Source of the DNA: JANQLU01 sp964434955
GTDB lineage: Bacteria > Planctomycetota > Planctomycetia > Pirellulales > Pirellulaceae
Length of the DNA: 22,287 nt
Assembly (NCBI GenBank): GCA_964434955.1
Contig: CAYSXI010000078.1
Coordinates: 1-22,287, forward strand
Reading direction: 5' to 3'
Below are positions 7,266 to 14,329 of the stretch, in pieces (within the stretch, counting starts at the first letter, position 1; each line of letters opens with the position of its first letter). The notes below the pieces were generated by a model. That model did no database searches. It was not told the DNA's origin and was given only the letters and a program-made list of their open reading frames with translations. The position numbers and the translations under genes were made by a program.

Positions 7266-8459
7266 ATGGCCAAAAAGAAAATCGTCCGCAAGAAAAAGAT
7301 CGTAAAGAAGGTCAAGAAGAAGACCGCGGTTTCCGGAGGCAAGGCGACAACTTCCGTTCAGCTTTCGAGCCGGGACAAAAAGACACTGAAGTCCATCAAG
7401 GGCATGGCGGATAATGTGGTGACGGTGACGAAGCGAAGCCGCGCACCACATGTCGATGTACCATCTCGCGCCCTTTCGAATGTTCGTTTCAATCGATCGC
7501 GCAAGATCATCGAAATGGGCAGCAACACAAATCGCCGCGAGCTGTTCAATCTTTCGCAAGCCAAGAGCTACATGCAAACCATGCTGGTTGGCAGCGGCTG
7601 CCAGAAGCTGATCAACCAGGGCAAAACGACCAGTATCCGGGGTTTGTACTACATGCTCAAACACCGGATCGAAGGCACCAAGGAAAACACCTTCGAGGAA
7701 CAAAGCGAATGCGACCCGATCATCGAGGACGTGGAGGTCACGCTTGATTCGCTGCGCGAAGAACTCCATCTCTACGCCCAGAACAAAGGAAACTTGTACG
7801 GCGATCTCACGCTCGTCGATGATGGGACACAACTAAACTGCAGCCGTGTCGGCCGTAACGGTTATAGCATCCCCTCGATCGTCGAACCGCATGTGGTTCA
7901 GTTTTTGAAATGCAACGCGAAGTTCATCCTTCATGTCGAAAAAGATACGGTCTTCACTCGTTTTGTCGAAGATGAGTTCTGGAAGACGCATAATTGCCTG
8001 TTGACCCACGGCGGGGGACAGCCGCCGCGCGGGGTACGACGAATGTTACACCGATTGCATAGCGAGTTGAAACTTCCAATTTACTGCTTGCTGGATAATG
8101 ACCCTTGGGGATATTACATCTACAGCGTGATCAAACAGGGTTCCATCAATTTGGCGTTTGAATCTCAAAGAATGGCCGTGCCTGCCGCCAAGTTCCTCGG
8201 GTTACGAAGTCTCGATTACGATCGTTGCGACCTCAACGAAAGCGTGATCATCAAACTCAGCGACAGCGACAAAAAACGGGCCAAGCAAATCGCGAACTAC
8301 CCCTGGTTTGAAAAGAAAAAGGCTTGGCAAAAAGAAATCAAGAGAATGCTCGACAACGACTTCAAACTGGAAGTGGAATCGTTGATCAGCAAGGATATCA
8401 GCTACGTGACCGAAGAGTATGTGCCGCAAAGACTCAAAGACCGTGACTTCCTGGACTAA
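7266..8459 (+). CDS. top6A: DNA topoisomerase VI subunit A (Spo11-like)
   Basis: This is the DNA-cleaving subunit of topoisomerase VI, homologous to the meiotic Spo11 nuclease. It has 397 residues against about 370-390 in archaea. The winged-helix domain carries the catalytic tyrosine in SIRGLYYMLKH; the second Tyr, Y129, aligns with the Spo11 nucleophile. The Toprim domain shows its glutamate in HVEKDTVF (E225) and the metal-binding aspartates in LLDNDPWG (D277, D279), so the enzyme should be active. The N-terminal 20 residues are mostly Lys/Arg in KKK-type repeats, an extension likely to bind DNA non-specifically. It follows top6B and precedes a CPBP protease gene by 20 bases, suggesting one transcript. 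The ribosome site is weak (TTAGGT adjoining the ATG). Confidence 0.96.
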   Translation: MAKKKIVRKKKIVKKVKKKTAVSGGKATTSVQLSSRDKKTLKSIKGMADNVVTVTKRSRAPHVDVPSRALSNVRFNRSRKIIEMGSNTNRRELFNLSQAKSYMQTMLVGSGCQKLINQGKTTSIRGLYYMLKHRIEGTKENTFEEQSECDPIIEDVEVTLDSLREELHLYAQNKGNLYGDLTLVDDGTQLNCSRVGRNGYSIPSIVEPHVVQFLKCNAKFILHVEKDTVFTRFVEDEFWKTHNCLLTHGGGQPPRGVRRMLHRLHSELKLPIYCLLDNDPWGYYIYSVIKQGSINLAFESQRMAVPAAKFLGLRSLDYDRCDLNESVIIKLSDSDKKRAKQIANYPWFEKKKAWQKEIKRMLDNDFKLEVESLISKDISYVTEEYVPQRLKDRDFLD

Positions 8460-8479
8460 CCCGAGCGTTCCGCTTCAAC

Positions 8480-9196
8480 ATGGAATTGTCGCAGCTACTT
8501 AAGGTTCCCAAGCAAAAACAGCTCAAGAACCGAACGATCTTTTACTTGACCATTGCTTTGGTGGTTCAAGTTTTCTTTTGGTACTTTTCGATGCCAGGCC
8601 CCCAACTGGCCAAGGATTTTGAAGCCAGTTTTTCGCAAGGAACCACCAGTTGTTTTGTGGCGGCCGGCTGCTTGTTGGTTATCCCACTGGCGTGCATTCT
8701 CATCATGCGTGACGATCTGGCCCGTTTCGGCTTGGGATGGGGAGACGTTCGCTATGGGCTGATGGCCGTCCTATTCGTCACTCCGATTTTCGTGATCGCG
8801 ACTTGCATTGGTTCGGGCGACCAGCAGCTCCAGGAATTTTATCCATTGGCGGGAAATGCCATTGGCAAAGATCTTGAATCGTTTGGAATTTGGATCCTCG
8901 CATACGCCTGTTTCTATATTTCCTTTGAGTTCTTCTACCGCGGTTTCCTTTTATTTGGTGCTGACGACCTGGATTTGATTCACGGGTTTCTCTTGCAGCT
9001 CGCTTGCTGTGTCCTGATTCACGCTGGCAAACCTTTTGCTGAAACCCTTGCCTCCATTCCGGCCTCGATTCTATTTGCCTGGATCACCATCCGCAGCCGA
9101 AGCATCATCTATGCATTCCTGATTCATTTTGCTGTGGGCATCGCAAACGATTTGTCAGCCTTGTGGCAAAAAGGCGAGCTGGAGATTCTGTTTTAA
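8480..9196 (+). CDS. CPBP-family intramembrane metalloprotease
   Basis: The protein has 238 residues and about six to seven hydrophobic segments. Family signatures are present in order: EFFYRG (E150, R154), a histidine in LIHAGKP (H181) and HFAVGIAND (H216, N223). This matches the CPBP/Abi/Rce1-type intramembrane protease pattern, although the first motif has a single Glu (FEFFYR) where many members have EE. Rce1 relatives cleave prenylated proteins and bacterial members act in bacteriocin self-immunity or maturation; the substrate here is unknown. It lies 20 bases after top6A in the same orientation and is probably cotranscribed. I see no functional reason for that linkage. The next gene is convergent. 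Confidence 0.85.
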   Translation: MELSQLLKVPKQKQLKNRTIFYLTIALVVQVFFWYFSMPGPQLAKDFEASFSQGTTSCFVAAGCLLVIPLACILIMRDDLARFGLGWGDVRYGLMAVLFVTPIFVIATCIGSGDQQLQEFYPLAGNAIGKDLESFGIWILAYACFYISFEFFYRGFLLFGADDLDLIHGFLLQLACCVLIHAGKPFAETLASIPASILFAWITIRSRSIIYAFLIHFAVGIANDLSALWQKGELEILF

Positions 9197-9268
9197 GTTG
9201 AAAGACAGAGCGGGAATCGGTTCTGGGCTGGCCGAAATCAGGCGTTCGCGATTCGTGAATCTGGCATG

Positions 9269-10120
9269 TTAGTTGGCAGTGAGCTGAGATTCGATCCAGC
9301 GAATGACGTATTCAACCACTTCCAGCTTGCCGATCTCCTGGTGTAACTCGTGCCGCAATTCAGGCCAAGGCTTGAACTGGCATTCGTCGAAAGCGGATTC
9401 GGAAAAACGCTTTGAGGCCTCACAATCGGTGACGGTATCAGACTCGCCATGCATGACCAAAGTCGGCGTATTCAAGCGTTCGGGATTGGTGTTTACCCAT
9501 GTCGCCAGATCCAGCATCGAGAAAAAGGTTCTCGCGCAGATTCGCCCGTGTCGCAACCGGTCGTTTCGAAATGCCTCCTGCGCGGCCTCGTCACGGGTCA
9601 GCTCATCGACCTGAATTCCGGTGGGCAGGTTCATTTTGGGGAACAGTTTACCAAGCGTGCGACCGACAAGCAGTTTCCACGCAGGTGGATCAATCGCCAG
9701 ACCCAGCGCAGGGCTTGAGGCGATGACGCCGGCAACAGCTGGTTTCTTCCCCTGCATCATTCGATAAAGTGCAAGCAGCCCGCCCAGGCTTTGACCGTAG
9801 AGAAACAATGGCGACGAAGATCTCTCTCGCGCCGCGCCAATCATTCGGTCGATTTCATCGCAAACCAGTTCAAATGATTCGACATAACCGCGGGTCCCAG
9901 GGCTCTGACCGTTGCCTTGCCAATCGGCACCGATCACTTGATAGCCGGAACGGTTCAGCTGTCGCGCCAGCCATTCAAAGCGGCCGATATGGTCACCCGT
10001 CCCGTGGATCAAAACCACGCTCGCAGCGGCCTCATCGTGAGGCCAGAACCGCCCCTCAACCTCTCGGCCATCCGCTGTTTCCCAACGCACGTTCGTCACA
10101 TTGTCTGCGTTCAATTCCAC
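9269..10120 (-). CDS. Alpha/beta hydrolase, monoacylglycerol lipase-like
   Basis: The protein has 283 residues and no signal peptide, so it is cytoplasmic or membrane-associated. The oxyanion region is VVLIHGTGDH (36-44). The nucleophile elbow is GQSLGG (S111), the acid is D228 in MHGESDTVT, and the base is H257 in LRHELH. The HGxGxH start and HELH end are typical of the monoglyceride lipase / lysophospholipase (Hydrolase_4) group, which hydrolyses acyl esters; the substrate is not fixed by sequence. The GTG at 10120 has AGGA almost touching it. A TTG two codons later (10114) has the same AGGA at about seven bases and may be the true start. It diverges from the membrane-protein gene at 10189, sharing a 68-base promoter region. 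Confidence 0.9.
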   Translation of the reverse strand: MELNADNVTNVRWETADGREVEGRFWPHDEAAASVVLIHGTGDHIGRFEWLARQLNRSGYQVIGADWQGNGQSPGTRGYVESFELVCDEIDRMIGAARERSSSPLFLYGQSLGGLLALYRMMQGKKPAVAGVIASSPALGLAIDPPAWKLLVGRTLGKLFPKMNLPTGIQVDELTRDEAAQEAFRNDRLRHGRICARTFFSMLDLATWVNTNPERLNTPTLVMHGESDTVTDCEASKRFSESAFDECQFKPWPELRHELHQEIGKLEVVEYVIRWIESQLTAN

Positions 10121-10188
10121 TTCCTGTTGCGATTTGTTATGCTGTGGTTTTCGTGTTCCGGTTCGCGACCTACCGAGTCCATTGATCG

Positions 10189-10599
10189 ATGGCCATATCC
10201 GACGACGAAAATACTAGAACCGAGGACAGCACCCTCAAACCCGGTAACTCAAAATCCGGTCGAATGATTCCGCATGTCGGAATTCGACTTGGTGTTGCCC
10301 TCGCTGTTTTGTTGCTGCTTATCGGCATCGCAGTCGTTGTATTTATTTTTGGAATGCTGATGTTCAGCTTCTCTGGCGACGCGGGACACGGCAAGCAGAT
10401 TCCGCGCTGGCTGGAACTTGGCATGCTACTTGGCTGGCCAGTCAGCCTGTTTCTTGGAGTCGTCATTCCTCCCATTTTGTTGGCATTTTGGCCGCGACTG
10501 CGATACCTGGTTCCAGGAATCATTCTTTCGCTGATGTTTCCGATCGTCTGGTTTCTCGTGGGCTGGGTTTCCCTGATTGTGATCGTCAGCGGCAAATAG
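10189..10599 (+). CDS. Small integral membrane protein, three predicted helices
   Basis: The protein has 136 residues. A hydrophilic, acidic N terminus (about 1-28) precedes three hydrophobic segments near 31-58, 77-99 and 105-132, joined by short loops. The protein ends four residues after the last helix. No conserved enzymatic motif or family is recognised. The ATG at 10189 has no good ribosome site. The gene is short but compositionally coherent and has a shared terminator-like hairpin just after its stop. It is transcribed away from the hydrolase gene and towards the secreted-protein gene at 10661. Function unknown. Confidence 0.7.
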   Translation: MAISDDENTRTEDSTLKPGNSKSGRMIPHVGIRLGVALAVLLLLIGIAVVVFIFGMLMFSFSGDAGHGKQIPRWLELGMLLGWPVSLFLGVVIPPILLAFWPRLRYLVPGIILSLMFPIVWFLVGWVSLIVIVSGK

Positions 10600-10602
10600 C
10601 AC

Positions 10603-10630
10603 AAAAAAAGCCGACGGAATCGCCGGCTTT
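10603..10630 (-). terminator. Rho-independent terminator in convergent spacer
   Basis: AAAGCCG (10607-10613) pairs with CGGCTTT (10624-10630). After one mismatch the stem continues as CG/CG around a GAAT loop. On the minus strand the stem is followed by seven T (complement of 10603-10609), so it best fits the gene ending at 10661. On the plus strand the T-run is short, but the hairpin may also slow transcripts leaving 10599. Confidence 0.75.
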
Positions 10631-10660
10631 CTGACTCTGAGTCTGATCGTAGGCTGGATC

Positions 10661-11464
10661 CTAGAATCCGAAGCCAAATGTAACTTCGACGGGAACATCG
10701 ATCGTTTCGATTTTGTCGAAGTAAACCACGTGAAACTTTTTGATCTGATCTTGTTTAAGCTCGAATTCGTAGCTTTGGTCATAGGTTTTCTTGTCGCGGA
10801 AACCAAACGATCCCGATCCGGCAGTTCGCCCTGCCACTTTTTTTCCGTCGGCGTCGACCGCGTGGATCTCTTTGATCGCATCGAAGCTGGTCTTCGCTCG
10901 AAAAGTTACTCGTGTCGTATTGTCTTTGAAACCCTTCTCCAATCTTTGAATCTTTGATTCGATTCCAGCCAGTTTGAATTCGCCTTCGGTTTTCAGCTCC
11001 CCGGTTACGGTTTCTTCCTTCGTGGTGCTACCACAGTTAATCTGAAACTTGCCCTTGAGCGACATCTTTTGCGAATTGGAGGAAGGGACAACTTTTCCTG
11101 AGACGGGAACCGTGACAGATTTTTTGTCTTCTGAAATTTGTGCCGCGTACTTCAGGCTCAGGAACCGAGGACTTTTCTCATTCAGTTCTTTTCCGGAACC
11201 ATCGATGATGACAGGAACTTCTTTTTCGGCAACGGAAACAATCGACAGGTCCTTCATGGTGATTTTCACATAGACTTTCGTTCCGGTTGTGAGACCGACG
11301 GCCGCCGAGCCACCGTATTTGCTTTTCTCATCTTTCTTGGCAACCGAAAACCCAACCACTTCCACTTTGGGATCGGCAGATTGGGCGGAAAGATCCGTGT
11401 TTGCGAACACCGTTGCGGCCAGGGCGACCACCATGCAACAAACGAGCCAGGTTCGATTTTTCAT
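10661..11464 (-). CDS. Secreted protein of unknown function
   Basis: The protein has 267 residues from the ATG at 11464, chosen because GAGGA lies five to six bases upstream and it starts directly at a signal peptide (MKNRTWLVCCMVVALAATVF, likely cut after LSA near residue 28). A TTG 21 bases further upstream is in frame but has no such site. The mature protein alternates polar and hydrophobic residues in short segments, suggesting beta-sandwich domains. It is Lys/Asp/Ser-rich with one cysteine, and ends in an aromatic beta-like EVTFGFGF. No enzymatic motif or known family is recognised. It is monocistronic, followed by a hairpin terminator, and probably periplasmic or exported. Confidence 0.8.
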   Translation of the reverse strand: MKNRTWLVCCMVVALAATVFANTDLSAQSADPKVEVVGFSVAKKDEKSKYGGSAAVGLTTGTKVYVKITMKDLSIVSVAEKEVPVIIDGSGKELNEKSPRFLSLKYAAQISEDKKSVTVPVSGKVVPSSNSQKMSLKGKFQINCGSTTKEETVTGELKTEGEFKLAGIESKIQRLEKGFKDNTTRVTFRAKTSFDAIKEIHAVDADGKKVAGRTAGSGSFGFRDKKTYDQSYEFELKQDQIKKFHVVYFDKIETIDVPVEVTFGFGF

Positions 11465-11678
11465 TTTTTCCTCGTGTGGTTTCAATGTTGATTGAATTTG
11501 TCTTAAAGAGAATGCTCGCGCATTTTACAAATATTTGAAGCCTGCGGTGAGAACGGCCTCCGCCGCATAAGACCCCCCAGTTTGTCATCCTGGGCACTCC
11601 GCCCAAACGATGAACAAGTCCTATATAGCGCGAATTGGCAAAAGCTTTCACCAAATCACTTGGAAATATGACTTTTTG

Positions 11679-11701
11679 AAAAAACACGGCCAAGGCCGTG
11701 T
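11679..11701 (-). terminator. Rho-independent terminator, probably for sucCD
   Basis: ACACGGCC (11684-11691) and GGCCGTGT (11694-11701) are perfect inverted repeats with a two-base centre. On the minus strand the hairpin is followed by six T (complement of 11679-11684) and further T-rich sequence. It lies about 145 bases after the sucD stop, so the transcript would have a long 3' tail that includes the hairpin at 11786-11823. Confidence 0.7.
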
Positions 11702-11785
11702 GTTTCCTGTTTCCACGCAGAGGATTTACGATTCCGCGAGCGAAAAAAGAAAAAAGCGGCAGTCGCTCTGGGGAACCGGATTACG

Positions 11786-11823
11786 AGTGGCCGAGACGGG
11801 GTCGCCCCAATCTTGCGGCCACT
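11786..11823 (-). other. Nested hairpin directly after sucD
   Basis: AGTGGCCG at 11786-11793 is perfectly complementary to CGGCCACT at 11816-11823. Inside lies a second small stem, GGGG-TCG-CCCC (11798-11808). No T-run follows on the minus strand, so it is not a simple terminator. It starts 22 bases after the sucD stop and could stabilise the 3' end or be a repeated palindromic element. Confidence 0.5.
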
Positions 11824-11845
11824 TGCGATTGAAACCACGTAGGTC

Positions 11846-12724
11846 TTAAGCGGCCGAGCCGATCGCTCGGAGCACGGCGTCGCCCATATCGGCTGGCGAA
11901 AGCGCCACCTCAATATTTGCATCCCGCAAAGCGGCGATTTTTTCTTCTGCGGTTCCTTTGCCTCCCGAAATAATCGCACCGGCGTGGCCCATGCGTTTTC
12001 CCGGAGGGGCCGTTTGACCGGCGATGAAGGCTGCGACGGGCTTCTTGATGTTTTCTTTGACGAAGGCCGCGGCCTCTTCTTCGGCGGATCCACCAATTTC
12101 GCCAATCATCAAGATGGCTTCTGTCTCGTCATCTTCTTCGAACCATTGGAGTACATCGATAAACGAAGTCCCAACAATCGGGTCGCCACCCAGGCCGACG
12201 CAAGTCGTTTGCCCCAAGCCCCGATTGGACGTCTGCCAGACGGCTTCGTATGTCAGCGTGCCGCTGCGGCTCATGATGCCAACTTTTCCCTTTTGATGGA
12301 TGTAGCCGGGCATGATTCCAATTTTGCATTGATCGGCTGTAATCAGACCGGGGCAGTTGGGTCCAATCAGGACACTGTCAATCGCATCAACCGCCTGCTT
12401 CACTTTCACCATATCCATGACGGGAATTCCCTCGGTGATCGCCACGATCGTTTGAATCCCGGCATCGACCGCCTCGAGAATGGCGTCACCGGCAAATTTC
12501 GGCGGAACGAAGATCATCGTTGCGTCGGCGCCAGTTTTTTCAACTGCTTCAGCGACCGTGTCAAAAACGGGAAGTCCTTCGGCGGTCTGGCCGCCTTTTC
12601 CCGGCGTCACTCCACCGACCATATTGGTTCCGTAGTCGATGCAACCGCGTGTGTGAAATGCACCCGCGCTACCCGTGATGCCCTGGCAAATAACTTTGGT
12701 ATCGGAATTGATCAAAATGCTCAT
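11846..12724 (-). CDS. sucD: Succinyl-CoA synthetase alpha subunit
   Basis: This TCA-cycle enzyme interconverts succinyl-CoA and succinate with formation of ATP or GTP. It has 292 residues against 289 in Escherichia coli. The CoA-binding Rossmann fold starts ICQGITGSAGAFH (12-24). GPNCPGLI is at 121-128, and the phosphohistidine loop GHAGAIISGGKGTAEEK gives active-site H247. It is the downstream partner of sucC, separated by 66 bases, as in the usual sucCD operon. The ribosome site is weak (AAAGA). Nothing is missing relative to the family. Confidence 0.97.
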   Translation of the reverse strand: MSILINSDTKVICQGITGSAGAFHTRGCIDYGTNMVGGVTPGKGGQTAEGLPVFDTVAEAVEKTGADATMIFVPPKFAGDAILEAVDAGIQTIVAITEGIPVMDMVKVKQAVDAIDSVLIGPNCPGLITADQCKIGIMPGYIHQKGKVGIMSRSGTLTYEAVWQTSNRGLGQTTCVGLGGDPIVGTSFIDVLQWFEEDDETEAILMIGEIGGSAEEEAAAFVKENIKKPVAAFIAGQTAPPGKRMGHAGAIISGGKGTAEEKIAALRDANIEVALSPADMGDAVLRAIGSAA

Positions 12725-12790
12725 GATTATCTTTATTATCTTTGTGTTTTCTTGTGATGGTTAGAGTTGACTCGAATCCATGGAAGAGGC

Positions 12791-13987
12791 TCAGCTAACA
12801 AGGGCGCCAGCAGCTTCGACAACTTTCTTGGCAGCGTCGGCCAGATCCGTAGCGTTGATCACGTCAATGTCGCTATCTTCAAGGATCTTCCGCCCCTCTT
12901 CGACTTTCGTACCTTCCAGTCGTACGACCAACGGTACCGAAAAGCCGACGGATTTCGCGGCCTCAACCACGGCTTCGGCAATGGTGGTGCATTTCATGAT
13001 GCCACCAAAGATATTCACGAGTACGGCTTTGACATTCTCATCGGAAAGAATAATCCGGAATGCGGTGGTTACCTGTTCGGTGTCCGCGCCTCCACCCACA
13101 TCGAGAAAGTTGGCTGGTTCCCCGCCATGGAGCTTGATGATATCCATCGTGCTCATCGCCAACCCGGCACCATTCACCAGGCAACCGATGTTTCCGTCCA
13201 ACTGAACGTAGCTCAAACCGGCTTCATCGGCCTGGACCTCGGTTTCGGCTTCTTCGGTGAGGTCCCGCAATTCGGCCAGTTCGGGGTGCCGGAACATCGC
13301 GTTGTCATCAAAGGTGATTTTTGAATCAAGTGCAACGAGCTCACCGGACTTGGTCACGACCAGAGGATTGATCTCGACCAGGCTGCAATCCAAGTCGACG
13401 TAAAGTTTGCAAAGGGCCGTCATGAAGGTATTGGCCGAGTCGACAGAAGCACCCTCGATTCCAAGCTTCTCGCAAAGCCGTTCCACCTGCGACCGATCCA
13501 GCCCGTTCGCTGGATCAAAGTGTTCCTTAAAGATTTTCTCGGGCGTTTCGGCTGCAACCTTTTCGATTTCAACGCCGCCCTCGTTGCTGCACATCAGGAC
13601 GGGTAGAAACGCTGCCCGGTCGAGGACGATTCCCAGGTAAAGTTCTCGGTCAATGTCGCATCCCGCTTCAACAAAAACCTGGTTGACCGTTTTCCCTTCG
13701 GGGCCCGATTGAATCGTCACCAAGCGATTGCCCAACATTCGTCCCGCCACTTCGCGAGCTTCGTCGGCGGATCGCACCAACTGAACTCCATGTTGTTCCG
13801 GTTCTTCGATGAAGGTTCCTTTCCCGCGACCCCCGGCATGAATCTGAGATTTAACAACGGCAATTTCGCCACCCAGTTTTTCGAAGGCAGCAGCCGCTTC
13901 GTCGGCGGTCTTTGCAACATGCCCATCAAGCACCGCGACACCGGCTTTTCGGAAAAGCTCTTTGCCCTGGAATTCGTGAATTTTCAT
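12791..13987 (-). CDS. sucC: Succinyl-CoA synthetase beta subunit
   Basis: This is the ATP-grasp subunit that binds nucleotide and, with SucD, completes the succinyl-CoA synthetase heterodimer. The start is the ATG at 13987 (MKIHEFQGKELFRKAGV), the universal family N terminus. It gives 398 residues, close to the 388 of Escherichia coli. The frame stays open upstream to about 14155, but that sequence is unrelated. Visible landmarks are the glycine-rich nucleotide loop HAGGRGKG, the Mg-binding CSLVEINPLVV region and the C-terminal NIFGGIMKCTTIAEAV that meets the alpha-subunit phosphohistidine. No strong Shine-Dalgarno sequence precedes the start. A candidate promoter lies at 14099-14127. Confidence 0.97.
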   Translation of the reverse strand: MKIHEFQGKELFRKAGVAVLDGHVAKTADEAAAAFEKLGGEIAVVKSQIHAGGRGKGTFIEEPEQHGVQLVRSADEAREVAGRMLGNRLVTIQSGPEGKTVNQVFVEAGCDIDRELYLGIVLDRAAFLPVLMCSNEGGVEIEKVAAETPEKIFKEHFDPANGLDRSQVERLCEKLGIEGASVDSANTFMTALCKLYVDLDCSLVEINPLVVTKSGELVALDSKITFDDNAMFRHPELAELRDLTEEAETEVQADEAGLSYVQLDGNIGCLVNGAGLAMSTMDIIKLHGGEPANFLDVGGGADTEQVTTAFRIILSDENVKAVLVNIFGGIMKCTTIAEAVVEAAKSVGFSVPLVVRLEGTKVEEGRKILEDSDIDVINATDLADAAKKVVEAAGALVS

Positions 13988-14098
13988 AAGTCGATTCGCA
14001 CCGTGTGAGTTTGTATGACAGACGCTTCCGGCATCAGAATTCAGATGGCCGTTACGAGCATTGAACAGCGAACGGGCCGGCGGGAAGCAGGAAAGGTG

Positions 14099-14127
14099 AT
14101 TATAAAATTGGGTTCCCAAGAGCAGAA
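14099..14127 (-). promoter_or_regulatory. Candidate sigma-70 promoter for sucCD
   Basis: On the minus strand a perfect TATAAT (complement of 14099-14104) follows a weak -35, TTCTGC (complement of 14122-14127), by 17 bases. Initiation would give a leader of about 105 bases before sucC. Confidence 0.35.
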
Positions 14128-14186
14128 GTGGGCAGGGCAAAAGAGGGCCGGCCAAACGAGAGCAGGATCGACAGCCAGGCCTTCAA

Positions 14187-14240
14187 CTTCGGAGAAACGG
14201 GCACCTTCGGAGAATCGGACACCATCCTAGAAACGGGGTG
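14187..14240 (+). repeat. 18-base tandem repeat, about three copies
   Basis: CTTCGGAGAAACGGGCAC (14187-14204) is followed directly by CTTCGGAGAATCGGACAC (14205-14222), 16 of 18 identical. A more divergent third copy at 14223-14240 matches about 12 of 18. The array is upstream of the candidate sucC promoter. Confidence 0.7.
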
Positions 14241-14329
14241 TACCGACACTCCCGGCGTCCCGATGAGTTACCGGATTTGAAGCAAGGGGTTCACGGGACA
14301 GCCTGCCTGCACCGCCATGCTCCGCTGGT

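Larger units (their letters stand above)
11465..11845. other. Intergenic region with terminator and hairpin
   Basis: These 381 bases lie between the sucD stop and the start of the secreted-protein gene on the same strand. They contain a strong minus-strand terminator (11679-11701) and a separate nested hairpin (11786-11823) next to sucD. The remaining part, 11486-11678, should contain the promoter for the gene starting at 11464; I see no convincing -35/-10 pair. Confidence 0.55.
13988..14329. other. Intergenic region upstream of sucC
   Basis: These 342 bases lie between the C25 protease stop and sucC, both on the minus strand. They hold a candidate sucC promoter (14099-14127) and an 18-base tandem repeat (14187-14240). 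No T-run hairpin was found after the protease gene, so read-through into sucCD cannot be excluded. Confidence 0.55.

Noticed and set aside
11610..11849. Plus-strand open frame of 79 codons after sucD
   Set aside because: It spans a terminator hairpin and a second hairpin, overlaps the sucD end and has no ribosome site.
12767..13324. Plus-strand open frame of 185 codons antisense to sucC
   Set aside because: sucC is certain on the other strand, and antisense open frames are common in such codon use.
13988..14155. N-terminal extension of sucC by 56 codons
   Set aside because: The family starts at MKIHEFQGKELF; the upstream part is unrelated and includes the candidate promoter.
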